Below are positions 45,822-56,734 of a stretch of DNA of 64,000 nucleotides, in pieces; within the stretch, counting starts at the first letter, position 1, and each line of letters opens with the position of its first letter. The stretch lies in contig JAGFMI010000004.1 of NCBI GenBank assembly GCA_021030905.1, positions 1,488,001-1,552,000 of the forward strand, in the 5' to 3' direction. The notes beneath the pieces were generated by a model. The model had not been told where the DNA came from and made no database searches. It saw only the letters and a program-made list of their open reading frames with translations. The position numbers and the translations under genes were made by a program. The DNA comes from Pyrenula massariospora. Its lineage: Eukaryota; Ascomycota; Eurotiomycetes; Pyrenulales; Pyrenulaceae.

Positions 45822-47274
45822 TTATCTCTTCACTCTCTTCGATCTCCTGACATTCTTTTCTTCCTCCTCGCTGTTGTCCGTCATCAAGGCCACCTTCTTT
45901 CTCACGCCACCATCTTTCTGATCTTCTCGCTGAACCCTCTCCGCAGCGTCTCTATAAACCTCCCCATATCTCTCCCTAGCCAGAGCGTCTCCTTCCTGTT
46001 CAAAGACCGTTTTATGCACAGCAAAGATCTCCCTTCTCTCCTCCTCACGCACTGAATCCCAATGGCCAAGCACATAGGCCGCCTTCTCTACCTCCGCGGC
46101 CTTGACTTCCCTCTTTTCTGCTTTCCAAATTCTACTCCTCACATCTTGTACCCTCTCACTTATCTCCCTATATTCCTTCATATCGTATTTGATCTTTCCA
46201 CCGCCCGTTCCGTCTGTTATCCACAAAAATAACTCGTCGCTGAAAAATGGTACCCTCTCAGGGTCGAGAACGCTGAGCAAAAGGCTTGCTGTCGCAGGGC
46301 CGACGCCGCGGAGGGAATTGAGGATGTTAAGGGATGTGGCAGGATCGTTAGGGGAGGAGAGATGGGTCGAGAAGGCTGACGAGGTAGTCGAGCGAGTGGT
46401 AGCGGCAGGATTAGAGCGGACCAGAGGGAGGAGGGTTGGGCGGAATTTACCACGCGTGCTGAAGAAAAGGGCAGACTGATTAGCTCAAAGTGCAGCACTT
46501 GAGGACAACATGGACCGGGAGTGGTATTGGAATGAACGTTTTGCAAGTTAGAGGATAGATATAGCCAGCAAAACTATTGAAGAGCTTATAAAGGTATCTG
46601 GGATCGACTATTGGAAGAATTCTGTAGACCAAAAATTTGCAGTAGAAAACCAAGTGGACAGCGCTAGATGACCTCTATCATAGAAGCAATGTAAGATTTC
46701 CGTATCGAGTCGCACCCTCTGTCCAAATTTGGAGTACATCGGTGAGTTAAGAAAATTGTGATTGCAAGAAAAAAGGCTTTACAGTGGGTTTTGTTCAGCT
46801 CTTGTATCACTACAAGCCCGCCATTCGATTATTTAGAGACAGATTTTGTCTCTTTCGTGTGGCGCTCGCTTTACAGGAGACGAAAGCCAAGCACGAGAAG
46901 GCAGCAGAGGAAGAAACGCGGGTGATATTCTCTCAAAGCAAATGGCCGAAACCAAGGCTAAGCACTGAGACATAGAAGAAATTCTCGACTCACATCTTCC
47001 ATTCGACCAGCTTCTCGACCTCTACTTGTTCCATGTCTTTCTCCTTTCTCGACAACAACTCCTCCACTAGAGCTCCATATCTCCATCGATCCAATTCAAG
47101 CATCTGTCTAATAGCTTTGTCGTCCTTTTTCGGATTCTTAGCACGAAGCAGACGTTCTAATATCGCCGGATAAAAGGCGTTCAGGGCTGAAACATGTGCT
47201 GCGGAGATGGTTTCAGGGGCAAATGTAGCCGGAAGGGGGGAAGGAGAGGATGAAGGGGGATTTTTAGGCGGCAT
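45822..47274 (-). CDS. Conserved fungal protein with helix-hairpin-helix motif
   Basis: Exon 1 (47274-46994) and exon 2 (46458-45822) join in frame to 305 residues across a long intron (535 bp). Exon 1 encodes a helical region with AHVSALNAFYPAILERLLRAK and LELDRWRYGALVEELLSRK, ending VEWK. Exon 2 continues RGKFRPTLLPLVRSNP and then SLNILNSLRGVGPATASLLLSVLDPE, whose LRGVGPATA core is a helix-hairpin-helix as in DNA glycosylases. FFSDELFLW follows, then a charged coiled region and a nuclear-type KNVRRSKRVKR tail. The catalytic Asp of HhH-GPD glycosylases cannot be assigned, so enzyme activity is not claimed. The long intron may hide another exon, though the joined protein reads smoothly. Confidence 0.72.
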
Positions 47275-47707
47275 TTTTGATATTCCCGTAATTTCGAGGT
47301 CAGCGAGCTTGCCTCTTAATCGCTTAAACTACAATCCTGGAGAAGCTATGGCGTAATACTTATGGCCGCATTGATCGGAACTATTTGCAAGAGGATGGTA
47401 TGGCGGAACAAAGGTCAGGATGGCAAATCAAAGTGTACCTGAGAATCAATCTCAGTTTAGACTACAACAGTACTAGTAGTCTGGCCCAGCGCATTCATTT
47501 ATAGTGTCGCGATGTTTTAGTCACTGGAAAGATAATTTGAGAAAGTATAATGCTATCGAAATGCTAAGCCGGGTGTTACAGTGCACGTATATGTTACTGA
47601 GAGCCAGGTTTATTTATTGTTGACGGAAATATAAAGCATTCTGTCAGGACTGAAGCAATTCGCCTGACAACCCTAGAGAAGCGGAAATGTCTAAATACCG
47701 TAAAATG
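47275..47707. other. Intergenic region
   Basis: About 430 bp between two minus-strand genes, the upstream region of the helix-hairpin-helix gene. No gene or repeat seen. Confidence 0.35.
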
Positions 47708-49672
47708 TCAAGCTTTCATCTCAGCAAACTGTTTGATCATACTGTCCTCGGTCTGGATCGGCATATCCATGCCCCGGTTGATGGCTGCCGTCCTTGGAAT
47801 GCTCGATATCCCCGTCTCCTGTGTCCTCGCCATATCAGGAGGCGCTTCGAAGCGATCCCATCCTCCAGTGGTCGATGAGCTCGTCGCATTCGGTTCCGAA
47901 TACCGCTGTTTTCTATCCCTCTTCCTCTCTTGTTTCCGCTCACGCTTCTCCCGCTTCCTTTCCCTCTTCGCCTCCTTCCTAACTTGTTTTCGTTCTCTTC
48001 TGTGTTCCTTCCGTTCTCTTTTTTCGGATCGTTTAGCATTCCGCCGTTCCCTCTTCATGCTTTTCTTCTGCTGCATGAAAGATCTGGCCAAGTCCCTGAA
48101 CTGTCTCTTTGCTTCTCTGATCTCGTCTCTCCTCTGGCGGGAGGTCACCTTATCCAATGGCGGGGCCGATTTAATACCATTCTGTCTGCGCTCCCTCCGC
48201 TGATTCTTCAATTGCATTACTAGCTGAATCATCGCCAATTTCGTATCCATCTGGTCTTTGTTCGCGTTCAGATTCGACAGCTTCCCTTTGATTTCTGCTA
48301 CGTCTGCGCCTTCGAAGTCTACAGAATTGAGCGAGGCGACAGAGCTGTCTGACGCAGAGGAGGAGGAGCTTGACGAGGAGCTGCTTGAATCTGTACTCGA
48401 GTCGCGATGTCGGTGTTCGTGCCGATGCATACGCCCATGATGATATCCACCATGTCCTCTGCCACGACCCCGGCGGTAATGGAAATCGTCATCGCTGTCT
48501 GAACTGCTGGAGCTAGAACTGGAACTGGAACTAGAGTCTCGACGGCCTCGATGGCGTCCACCACCCCTTCGACACCGATCTCGGCCACGGCCATGATGAT
48601 GATCATGACCGTACCGGCCGAAGCCGCCCCCTTGCATATGAGGACCCATGCCGCGCGACCAGGGATTTGAGGGCTGCCTGCCTCCTGGACCAGAGGCAGC
48701 ACGCGCAAGTCGGTCCCCAGCTGCCTCGACACGTTGGCCAAAGGTGTTGGCACGGCGTTCGATGAAACGGCCTTGGGTTTCGGCATGCGCTTCTATGCGG
48801 CGTCCATAGGCATCAGCCTGAGCAGAGATTTGATCGCCTATCCTTTGAGCATTTTCAGAAAGCCGTTGCCACCAAGGAATTGGACGACTGCCAAAGGAAT
48901 TATGGTGAGGAATGCTGGGGAGGTATGGCTGTGGAGCCTGCGGCGATATGGAAGAGCCTCCATGGGACCTTGATTGGCCTTGAAGGACCGCATCGCAGGC
49001 CGGGCAGGAGGAAGAAGTAGGCGAGTCTGGCAGTAAAAACGCAAGTCGGATCAGGACACCTCTTGGAGCGAAGAAGCCTTCATTCCATTCAGACACGGTG
49101 GCTTGCATTCGATCCCTCCGCTCCTGGTCAGTCTCCTGTTGTCCTTTCCTACCACCGCGTTCCGCCTCGGCTCTCAGCTTGCGCGGAAGATTTTGGATAG
49201 GTTCCAAGTGGGAAGGGAAAAGATAGTTGGCAAAGGTATTCATGTCTGTCCGGGAGATGGTCGACGACCGTCCTTGCCAGCATAATGGGAGGCGGTCAAT
49301 GTCGGCAGCACTTGTTGTCTCACTAATAACAAGGTCATGCTCAATCAATGGTTGGCTGGAGCCACCGGAATGGGCTGTTCGCTCTTCGAAATACGGCGCA
49401 GCAGAGGAAAAATGAGACGTAGGAGACACTGGGGAAGTGGGATGAGAGCTTGGTGTTGGCTGTGGAACAGAATTTGAAGAAGTTTGCGATCGTGTTCTTG
49501 CCCGCGGATGCTCCCCAATAGCAATATCGTAGGATGGAGCATCTCCGCCTCGTAGTCTTGATGCTGAACTTTGGTGATTTACTGGAGAGGAAGGATCTGT
49601 CGATGTTGCGGGAGTTAAGGGGTCGACAGGAGTATAAGGCGGGGGCGGGGTGGAATTTGGATCAAATGTCAT
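47708..49672 (-). CDS. Low-complexity Ser/Arg/Lys-rich fungal protein, function unknown
   Basis: One exon, 654 residues. Layout: Pro/Ser/Thr-rich N-terminus (1-130); a conserved-looking block (LPLCWQGRSSTISRTDMNTFANYLFPSHLEPI and SEWNEGFFAPRGVLIRLAFLLPDS); a CPAC pair; amphipathic repeats with AQADAYGRRIEAHAETQGRFIERRANTFGQRVEAAGDRLA; a Gly/His/Arg-rich stretch; two poly-Ser runs; then a strongly charged Lys/Arg/Glu coiled region (about 540-600). The end is MDMPIQTEDSMIKQFAEMKA. The middle repeats, about 11 residues per unit, look like an apolipoprotein- or perilipin-like amphipathic helix. The family name is not known to me. The poly-Ser and basic tracts also create spurious frames on the other strand. 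Confidence 0.7.
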   Translation of the reverse strand: MTFDPNSTPPPPYTPVDPLTPATSTDPSSPVNHQSSASRLRGGDAPSYDIAIGEHPRARTRSQTSSNSVPQPTPSSHPTSPVSPTSHFSSAAPYFEERTAHSGGSSQPLIEHDLVISETTSAADIDRLPLCWQGRSSTISRTDMNTFANYLFPSHLEPIQNLPRKLRAEAERGGRKGQQETDQERRDRMQATVSEWNEGFFAPRGVLIRLAFLLPDSPTSSSCPACDAVLQGQSRSHGGSSISPQAPQPYLPSIPHHNSFGSRPIPWWQRLSENAQRIGDQISAQADAYGRRIEAHAETQGRFIERRANTFGQRVEAAGDRLARAASGPGGRQPSNPWSRGMGPHMQGGGFGRYGHDHHHGRGRDRCRRGGGRHRGRRDSSSSSSSSSSSSDSDDDFHYRRGRGRGHGGYHHGRMHRHEHRHRDSSTDSSSSSSSSSSSASDSSVASLNSVDFEGADVAEIKGKLSNLNANKDQMDTKLAMIQLVMQLKNQRRERRQNGIKSAPPLDKVTSRQRRDEIREAKRQFRDLARSFMQQKKSMKRERRNAKRSEKRERKEHRRERKQVRKEAKRERKREKRERKQERKRDRKQRYSEPNATSSSTTGGWDRFEAPPDMARTQETGISSIPRTAAINRGMDMPIQTEDSMIKQFAEMKA

Positions 49673-51173
49673 GATGGCAGCGGCAGATAAGAGATGGTGC
49701 AGAAGTCGCAGTGAGCAACGACGTGGAATTGATCGAAGCGTAGGAAAGACGCACTTGCGGGATCTCCAGCAGCCTTTAAGTCGAGCTTCAGGAACGGTTG
49801 ATCAGCGGCACCCAGGAGGGGAAAGCTTTTGACGACTGCAGCCTTGAGAGCCAACGTAAGTACAGAGCTCGACTAGCAAGGATCATGAAGCCGCGGATAC
49901 GTGAAGGCGAATGAGGTGGTGCAAAGGCTCGGGGCCGACATGATCGGGCTTGCACATTGGATTCGGGGATAAAGCGTCGCACTGGGTGGCTGCATTGGCT
50001 CCTCTGCAGCGTCGAAGGGATGACGCGGCAATTCTCGTCATGCAAAGCTCTCGGCCGCTGCTTCTCACGTCGAATTCGTCCATAGGTTGGCGAGTGTATG
50101 TGAATCATCAAGACTCCTGGAAAGCCCAATGAGCACTGACCAGGCTGGCATTCACACACCTCCATCACAGCCTCTCAATTAGATCGGCCACGACTTCTCC
50201 TACCTAGCCTCGCTCGTTTGTAGGCAACACACAGATACGTGACTACCGGGCTCTGGAGCATCAGAATGAAGAGAAGACGCTTTAGGACGACCAGATCGTT
50301 TTGCCTCCATCTCGTCCGACCTGTCTTTAGGCACTATCCTCGTAAGACGTCATTATCTAGAAACTGATCTCGCGTGTTAGGATGTTACGGAAGTCGAGAG
50401 GTCTGAGACTCCTTTACCAGGTTATACACTGCTCCAAGTCCAGCCGGTGAGATTGAGATGATTATAACTCATGAAGATCTGAAGTTGAAGAGTTCCAGCT
50501 GGAGCTCTATAGCAGGTCAGTGAGGGGCCATCCTGTGGCTCGGGCAGTGTGGACGGCGCAGATTCTTGCTACTTCGCCGCTGCAAAGTTCCGGGTACCTA
50601 TGCCACTGGGCTGATAGTAATAGGGAATTACGGCAACGACCAGCGAATCAGGTGGCGTATGTCGCAAAGTAAAAACAGCGAAGATTGTGACTTCGGACGT
50701 GACAGATGGATCTGTCCCAAGAAGCCCTCGATGTACCTGATCTAATAGTCATCACGTGCCCTGTCCTAGCTATGCATCCGAGAGCCCCTGATCAAAATCC
50801 TCGTAAAACCCAGTGTAGTTTCGCTCCCTCTCCCCCAATAGACACGTTGCACACGCTTGAAACTCTGACAGACCGCCCTTGCGAATCATTCAATCTTGTG
50901 CTGATACGAGGGTGTGTGACATTGGTTACACTACGTACGGCATCTCACTGATTGCCTGGACCTTGTGTACGGTCCAAATTTTGGTCAAACGCAAAGGATC
51001 ATGTCCGTTCAAAATTGCCACTTCGATACAAATATCACGACTTCCAATATGTGGTACAGTACTTTTCATTTCAAATACCCAACCAGCTTCCAATATTTAC
51101 ACAATCAAATCGCCTCTGCCTTGTGACACCGAACAAAAGTCACGCCAAGCTTCTCAAGAAATTTTCTCCAAAC
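49673..51173. other. Intergenic region, no gene seen
   Basis: About 1.5 kb between two minus-strand genes. The many short frames have no motif. The part near 49673 should hold the promoter of the Ser/Arg-rich protein. No RNA gene or inverted repeat stood out. Confidence 0.35.
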
Positions 51174-52901
51174 TTATAGCACGAACGAAAATTTGCTCTT
51201 TGCTCGAATCCTTTTCCCGTAGAACCAAAATAGGAAAGGGAAAGGGATCAATGCAATGAACAGAAAGGCAAGCAAGCTCGAGGCCCATCCCACTCCAAGT
51301 CGTGTATAAAGATTATTTGCGAAAAGCGGAAAGCCAGCTGCCAGCAAGCTACGAAAGAAGCCGTTGACAGCAAGAGCTGAATTACTATTGATGAGGTAGA
51401 CATCGATAAGGTACGCAATACTGCTCATGTAGAGTAGCATGATGCCAATACCGATCGGTAAGCCGGCCAGGACCTGTACCGGCCAAGAAGCGTGGACAGT
51501 CCAGCCAAGCCAGAAAAGCCCCCCTGGGAGGACGATCCCGCCAAGAAGAATTGGTGGGATGCGGTCTTCGGGAAGGATAGCGCCGCGACGTCGGTGTAAG
51601 CGTCTTTGATAAAATGCCTTGTCGAAAACACCAAGAATAACGCAGGCGATGATGAACCCGACGAAAATTGCGAAGAAAGGGAGGGATCCGATGCCAGGGC
51701 GCCAGCCGCGGAGAGTAACGAAAATGTATGGATATGAGAGGAAGGAGAGGTAGAGAAGCGCGTAGACGAGAGAGGTGAAGATGGTCATGATAACGAGAAT
51801 AGGTTCCATGAAGGTCATTTGCAGTGGTCTTAGGATGTAGCTGTCTTTGAACGATTCGAATGTCATGGGGTGCTCGTCCAGTTTGGCATGCAAGGACCAA
51901 TTCTTCGTGGCGAGGCGAAGGCGAGCAGCTTTTCGTTGGAGAAGAATAGGTTCGTACGATTCCTTAACAGCATATAGACCGATGAGGAATGAAGTGACGC
52001 CAAGAATGAGGACGACCCAGTTAGTCCATCGCCAATTAAGTGAGTGATTTTCCATGATAAAGGATCCAACGACCGGTCCTGCACATGGTCCAGCAAACAC
52101 AAGCAGTGTGTAGACAACGGTCTAGGACACTGTTAGCAAACACAGACTCTTTATGACTGCGTGAGTGCTTACCGCTGCGCCCCTCATTTCTGGTGGGAAT
52201 AAGTCATAACCCATTCCGGGTGTAATTGCGATGGTAGCACTACCGAACGCCCCAGCTAGAAAACGGCAGATAAAGATTGCGTAGAGGTTCTGGCCCAGTG
52301 CAACCGGAATTGTTAGAGCGAGAAAGAAAAACATTCCTCCAAACATCGGCCATTTCCTCCCGTACACTTCAGACATAGGACCCCAGACCAACGGCCCAAA
52401 CGCGAACCCCAGCACATAAAGGCTGACACCTAGGTTATCGATTCCAAATTAGTACCTCATAAAGAACAACTAGTTCTAGTAGCAGCTCTGGCAAGACTTA
52501 CCTAATGTCATCACTTGTTCGCTAACGCCGAAACGAAGAGACAGAACCGTAGTCACAGTAGAGAAAATACTACTGCCCAGAGAGACGGTAAATGTCATAA
52601 AGCCTGCCGTGAAGACTATAGCCCATTTGCGCCCGTTTGAAAAATTCTGTGGATTTTCTGGATCTTCGGGTCCGTCCCACGTCACAAGGTCTTTTGTAAC
52701 GGTTTCATGGCTACTCATACTGCCGAACTCTCCAGTGCCCGGATTGTGAGAAGGCTTTTCGAGAGTTATCGGTATTGGAAGGGGCATCGAAGTTGGTGTT
52801 TCCGAGGGGAAAGTCGACAGATTGAATTTTCTCTCCGAGTCGAAAATCGAGAGATCTGGAGCAGAGGAAGCATCTGTAGGAGTAGTGATGTAGTTCTCCA
52901 T
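51174..52901 (-). CDS. MFS transporter, DHA1-type (drug/polyamine H+ antiporter family)
   Basis: Exons 52901-52502, 52429-52173 and 52121-51174 give 534 residues. The cytoplasmic N-terminus ends with the family motif TWDGPEDPENPQNFSNGRKW, common in fungal DHA1 exporters. Twelve hydrophobic helices can be counted. Motif A appears after TM2 as GPMSEVYGRKWPM (G-x-x-x-D/E-x-x-G-R). The antiporter motif C is visible as VVYTLLVFAGPCAGPVVGSFI. Both introns are short (72 and 51 bp) and fall between transmembrane helices. The start at 52901 (MENYITTP) fits; an in-frame upstream start would add a hydrophobic leader not expected here. Substrate cannot be told. It lies divergent from a P450 gene, about 1.9 kb apart. 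Confidence 0.9.
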
Positions 52902-54825
52902 GTTGGGCACCTCTACCGATCCTAGGAGGATAAAGAGAATACCAGCAGCGACGCAGCTGGAGGGAATAAAGCGAAGACAGGAATGAGACACAAATGAGGT
53001 AAAGAATATCAGCACAGGTACCATTAAAAGAAGCACGGCCGGAGTCACAACCTCGGAAGAACAGAAAAGACTCGATGGGGAGTTTGGCCCCAATGCCTAC
53101 CTTGCGCGTGCAGGGGAGCTAAATACTAAGTGATGCCGCACAAAATAGTCGGAATTGTGGTCAGGGGATCAAATGCACACATTCCCCGGTGACAGACGTA
53201 TTGCCTGTCTAGAATTCACGTTGAGGTGGGTCCCTGGTCATGGTTACAGAATGTGTGTGAACCCGGTTCTTATTACGAAAGAGCGTTAGGTGTGCCATGA
53301 TATTTCCGAAACCAGGGTTCATTGTAGCTTGTTATCCTCGCTGTGGAACGAGGCACATGCGCCTCGGACGAGAGTAGTGTCTAGAGGACATACGAGAGTG
53401 AGGCTTTGGGGAAAGGCTGTGGCCGGCCGGCTTGGTGTTTTGGAGTACGGTGGACATCCTGGGGTGGAGAGTAAGAGGATTCTGCTAACGCCGGATTGGC
53501 GTTTAACGTATTTAGGTACCATGGGGCACATGAGTTAAGGCGTTGGAGTGGTGTAGTTGTTGGACACTGCGGTTCAGAGTCGAGTCAACATGGCGCGCGA
53601 GAAAAAGGTGTGGGAGGCGTTCCCCGAGCCTCAGCGCGCGATGCTCGATGCGGCTTAACGCAAGGAAAATATAGAACGGGCCACGGCGATCTGCCAGATC
53701 CATTTTCGTACAACACCAGGCCACAGGTTCGCATGCTTAGCATGTCCAGTCATCGCTGGCAAATCCGTCTCTTGCTCGTCGGGTATCCGTTAGCTTCGCA
53801 TGCTTTCCTCACCAAGATCAACTCCAGTGTGATAGTACCGTTTATGGTGCACTCGACACTAAAATCTCGCCGTCCTACAATGCTCTGCTCGGCCAATGAG
53901 GGCACCGGTCAATACTTGTCGCTTTCATCGCATCGCCCTGGAATTTTCAAGCTTACCCGAGCTCGGAACCAGTCCTTGTTCCACTACCAGAAGAGACAGC
54001 CCTTGGAAAACGCTGCAGAACGGCCCCCAACTCCATCGAGCGGCAGTGTTGGCGTCTCTCAGGAACAGAGAGGCTTCATCCAGCTAAGCGTAATGATTTC
54101 TTATTGGCGCGATATGTGGAGACTTTTCATCTGTTCTTAAGGCTCTTCGAACCAATTTTACACACGTATGCTTTAAAGATTTCCCTAACCACAACTCCTC
54201 GTAAGGTCCTCCGTATAATGTCAGAGGAGGCACTGGGTTGTCCTGAGAACTATGAAGCGAGGTCGCTGTTGGCTTGTCCGGCATCGCCACTAACTCGGCG
54301 GATTTCCTACCGGCATCCCATGCCTGTTCTAACAAAGATGCTTCTATAGGTCGGGAGCCGGTGACGCATCTTGCCTCTTTTTTCCGCTTTTGGGCACCCT
54401 GGCGTGGCCTCGCAACTGTCATGCTAACAGAGTATTCTCTTCTCAATTCTAAAGCAAGACCCCATGTTTGAGCCAAGACCGATCAGTGGCCGTGTTTTAT
54501 CCCCTGCCAAATTCCACGGTGAGTGACATGTTGTGTGCGTTCTGGAGCATGACGGGTCTGCGGCAATATCGTCTCGCGTTCGGGCTTGTTGCGATTTTTC
54601 TGAATTTTAAAAATCATGTTCAAGTCATCTGCTCCCGCCGGCTTCGTGCAGATTGATTTTACCTCCGCTCAGATTTATTTTACAAACACACCACACTTAT
54701 ACTATACCGCACGACTAGTACTATGCTAATGATCTATAATTGCTTCTGAGTGTATATATGTACCACGGATTCTCTGGTAGATCCCCAGAACCTCATAACT
54801 GTCCTGCAGACAACTTTCTTTCAAC
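52902..54825. promoter_or_regulatory. Long divergent intergenic region MFS/P450
   Basis: About 1.9 kb between the two divergent genes, the longest such gap among the left-hand genes. A 645-nt open frame at 53496-54140 has no ATG at its start and no family motif; it is not called. The 54660-54790 part is A+T-richer and probably the P450 core promoter. Shared regulation of the pair is possible but unproven. Confidence 0.4.
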
Positions 54826-56460
54826 ATGGGTGCTTTTTCAGAGGTTTCAGCAGGCCAAAACGTCTGCTTCGTGTCATTGCGGAACTTAATTTTTGTTTCT
54901 CTGCTCGTTCTAGCAATTTCATGCTTTCGCTGGAAGATCTTTTTCTACACCTACTTTAGCCCTCTACAGCACCTTCCAACAGCTTCGCAACCTTTCTTTC
55001 TGAGGCGTCTTCTGAAAGAGCCAAGCAGCCTCACTCTAGTGAAGTGGATGGATACCATTCCGAATGACGGGCTCATTCGATATCATGGCCTTTTCAATGC
55101 CGAACGTCTCCTTCTAACAAACACTTCAACTGTCCGCAGAGTTCTACAGACTAAGCGCCACTCTAGCAGGAAGTCGCCACGAGCCAGACGACCCATTGAA
55201 AAGCTTTACTCCGACACGGCCCAATTAGAATCTTTCGCTGGCAAAGGGCTTGTGGTCGTCGAAGGACAGGAACATTCAGTACAACGTACTCACACCGTCT
55301 CGATCCTGACCAACCGCAATATCCAGAATCTGCACCCATTAATCTGGGTGAAGGCCCAATCGCTCGTACGGGTGTTCAAATCAACCATACGCTCTCACAA
55401 GCAGTCTACCGTCTCCTCATTTGTGGTTTTCGATATTTCCAAGTGGATGACTCGACTTCTCCTTGACCTTTCTTCGCTCATCATCTTCGGCCATGATCCC
55501 AATTGTGTCGGCTCGCCCTCGACAAACAGCCTTCTCCTCAAATCCTACCGCTCCGGCTTCGAGCCCTCCCCATCTGCCAAACTTCGCTTCCTCCTCCTCC
55601 ACATCCTTCCGAAACATTTTGTCGACTCCCTCCCCCTGTCCCGCAATACAGACCTAGCCAACACTCGAAAAGCCGCCCTTTCCCATAGTAAACCCTTCAT
55701 CCAATCCATCCTCTCTGCTCCTCCATCAAAGCCGCTGTCACTCCTCGACCACCTCTCTCGTATTTCACACTCGCCGTCATACCTCGCCACCCAAGCAACC
55801 ACCATCTTAGCTGGCGCTCACGAAAGCACGTCCTCTACCCTGACCGCTGTGTTATGGCTTCTCTCCCAACCCAAACACTCGACCATCCAAAGCCGTCTCC
55901 GTGATGAGATCATTTCATGTGGACACCCACTAAATTCTGAAAATCCGCCACCCGTCGCAACCCTCCCCTACCTCAACGCCGTCCTCTCCGAAACACTCCG
56001 CCTCTTCGCACCGTTCCCTATCCTTAGCCGTCGAATTACCACTGTCACTGGTCTCCACGTGAATGGTGTGTCCCTCCCAGAGGGCACCGTCCTCGTGGCC
56101 AGCCCTTACGCCTTGCAGCGCAGCACCAGGCTTTGGGGCCCATGTGCAGATGAGTTCAAGCCGGAAAGGTGGCTCGGGGGCGACAGCCATCGTAGGGGCG
56201 ACTTCTTAGCGTTTGGAGCCGGGTGGAGAAGATGCCCAGGGGAAAGGTTAGCGAGGGAAATTCTAGGGATGATGGTTTTTGGGCTGGTTGGGAATTTGGA
56301 GTTTGCAAATCCACGTGACGTGGGAGCGAAGATGCAGATCAGTGCTCAAGGAAGCTTGAGCTTGAAGGATGTTAAGGTTGAAATTAGGGAGGCAGCCGAG
56401 AGGTCGAATGAGTGGCAGCCCGACAAAACCCGGAACTCGATCGAGCTTTCAGCTAGGTGA
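54826..56460 (+). CDS. Cytochrome P450 monooxygenase, intronless
   Basis: One exon, 544 residues. An N-terminal membrane anchor (LRNLIFVSLLVLAISCF) is followed by the P450 fold. Diagnostic motifs in order: I-helix TTILAGAHESTSST with the proton-transfer A/G-G-x-E-S/T pattern (about residue 325); K-helix ExxR as ETLR; FKPERW; and the haem loop FGAGWRRCPGERLA with the cysteine ligand near residue 469. It ends with a short hydrophilic tail. Fungal family assignment (CYP number) needs a database. Absence of introns is uncommon for fungal P450 genes of this length and could mean retroposition or old intron loss. The MFS exporter neighbour suggests, but does not show, a small secondary-metabolite or detoxification pair. 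Confidence 0.93.
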   Translation: MGAFSEVSAGQNVCFVSLRNLIFVSLLVLAISCFRWKIFFYTYFSPLQHLPTASQPFFLRRLLKEPSSLTLVKWMDTIPNDGLIRYHGLFNAERLLLTNTSTVRRVLQTKRHSSRKSPRARRPIEKLYSDTAQLESFAGKGLVVVEGQEHSVQRTHTVSILTNRNIQNLHPLIWVKAQSLVRVFKSTIRSHKQSTVSSFVVFDISKWMTRLLLDLSSLIIFGHDPNCVGSPSTNSLLLKSYRSGFEPSPSAKLRFLLLHILPKHFVDSLPLSRNTDLANTRKAALSHSKPFIQSILSAPPSKPLSLLDHLSRISHSPSYLATQATTILAGAHESTSSTLTAVLWLLSQPKHSTIQSRLRDEIISCGHPLNSENPPPVATLPYLNAVLSETLRLFAPFPILSRRITTVTGLHVNGVSLPEGTVLVASPYALQRSTRLWGPCADEFKPERWLGGDSHRRGDFLAFGAGWRRCPGERLAREILGMMVFGLVGNLEFANPRDVGAKMQISAQGSLSLKDVKVEIREAAERSNEWQPDKTRNSIELSAR

Positions 56461-56734
56461 TTAGAATCTATTTCTCGATTGGAAGGGTCAATTCGAGTTC
56501 CAAGTGTCTTTAACTCATTTGCCCCTATGGAGAGAACGCCGTCAGGAGCATTCACTGGCGGTGAGGTACAACTTTGCGACCGATTTCCCAGATCCATTCT
56601 CTTTCTCTTCTTCCTTTCTTCTTCTTCTTCTCTCTACTACTACTAGTATTGAGCGAATTCACGACGAAGATCGTGTTTCCCTTTGCCCCAGCCCGATCCC
56701 CCCTTTTCTTAGGTTTCGCAAGCTTCTTTTCAAC

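Noticed and set aside
47940-48060. Pyrimidine-rich plus-strand frames opposite the Ser/Arg/Lys-rich protein
   Set aside because: They are mirror images of the Lys/Arg/Glu and poly-Ser tracts on the coding strand.
53496-54140. 645-nt open frame between the MFS and P450 genes
   Set aside because: It has no ATG near its start, no motif, and irregular composition; long frames of this kind occur by chance in this G+C range.
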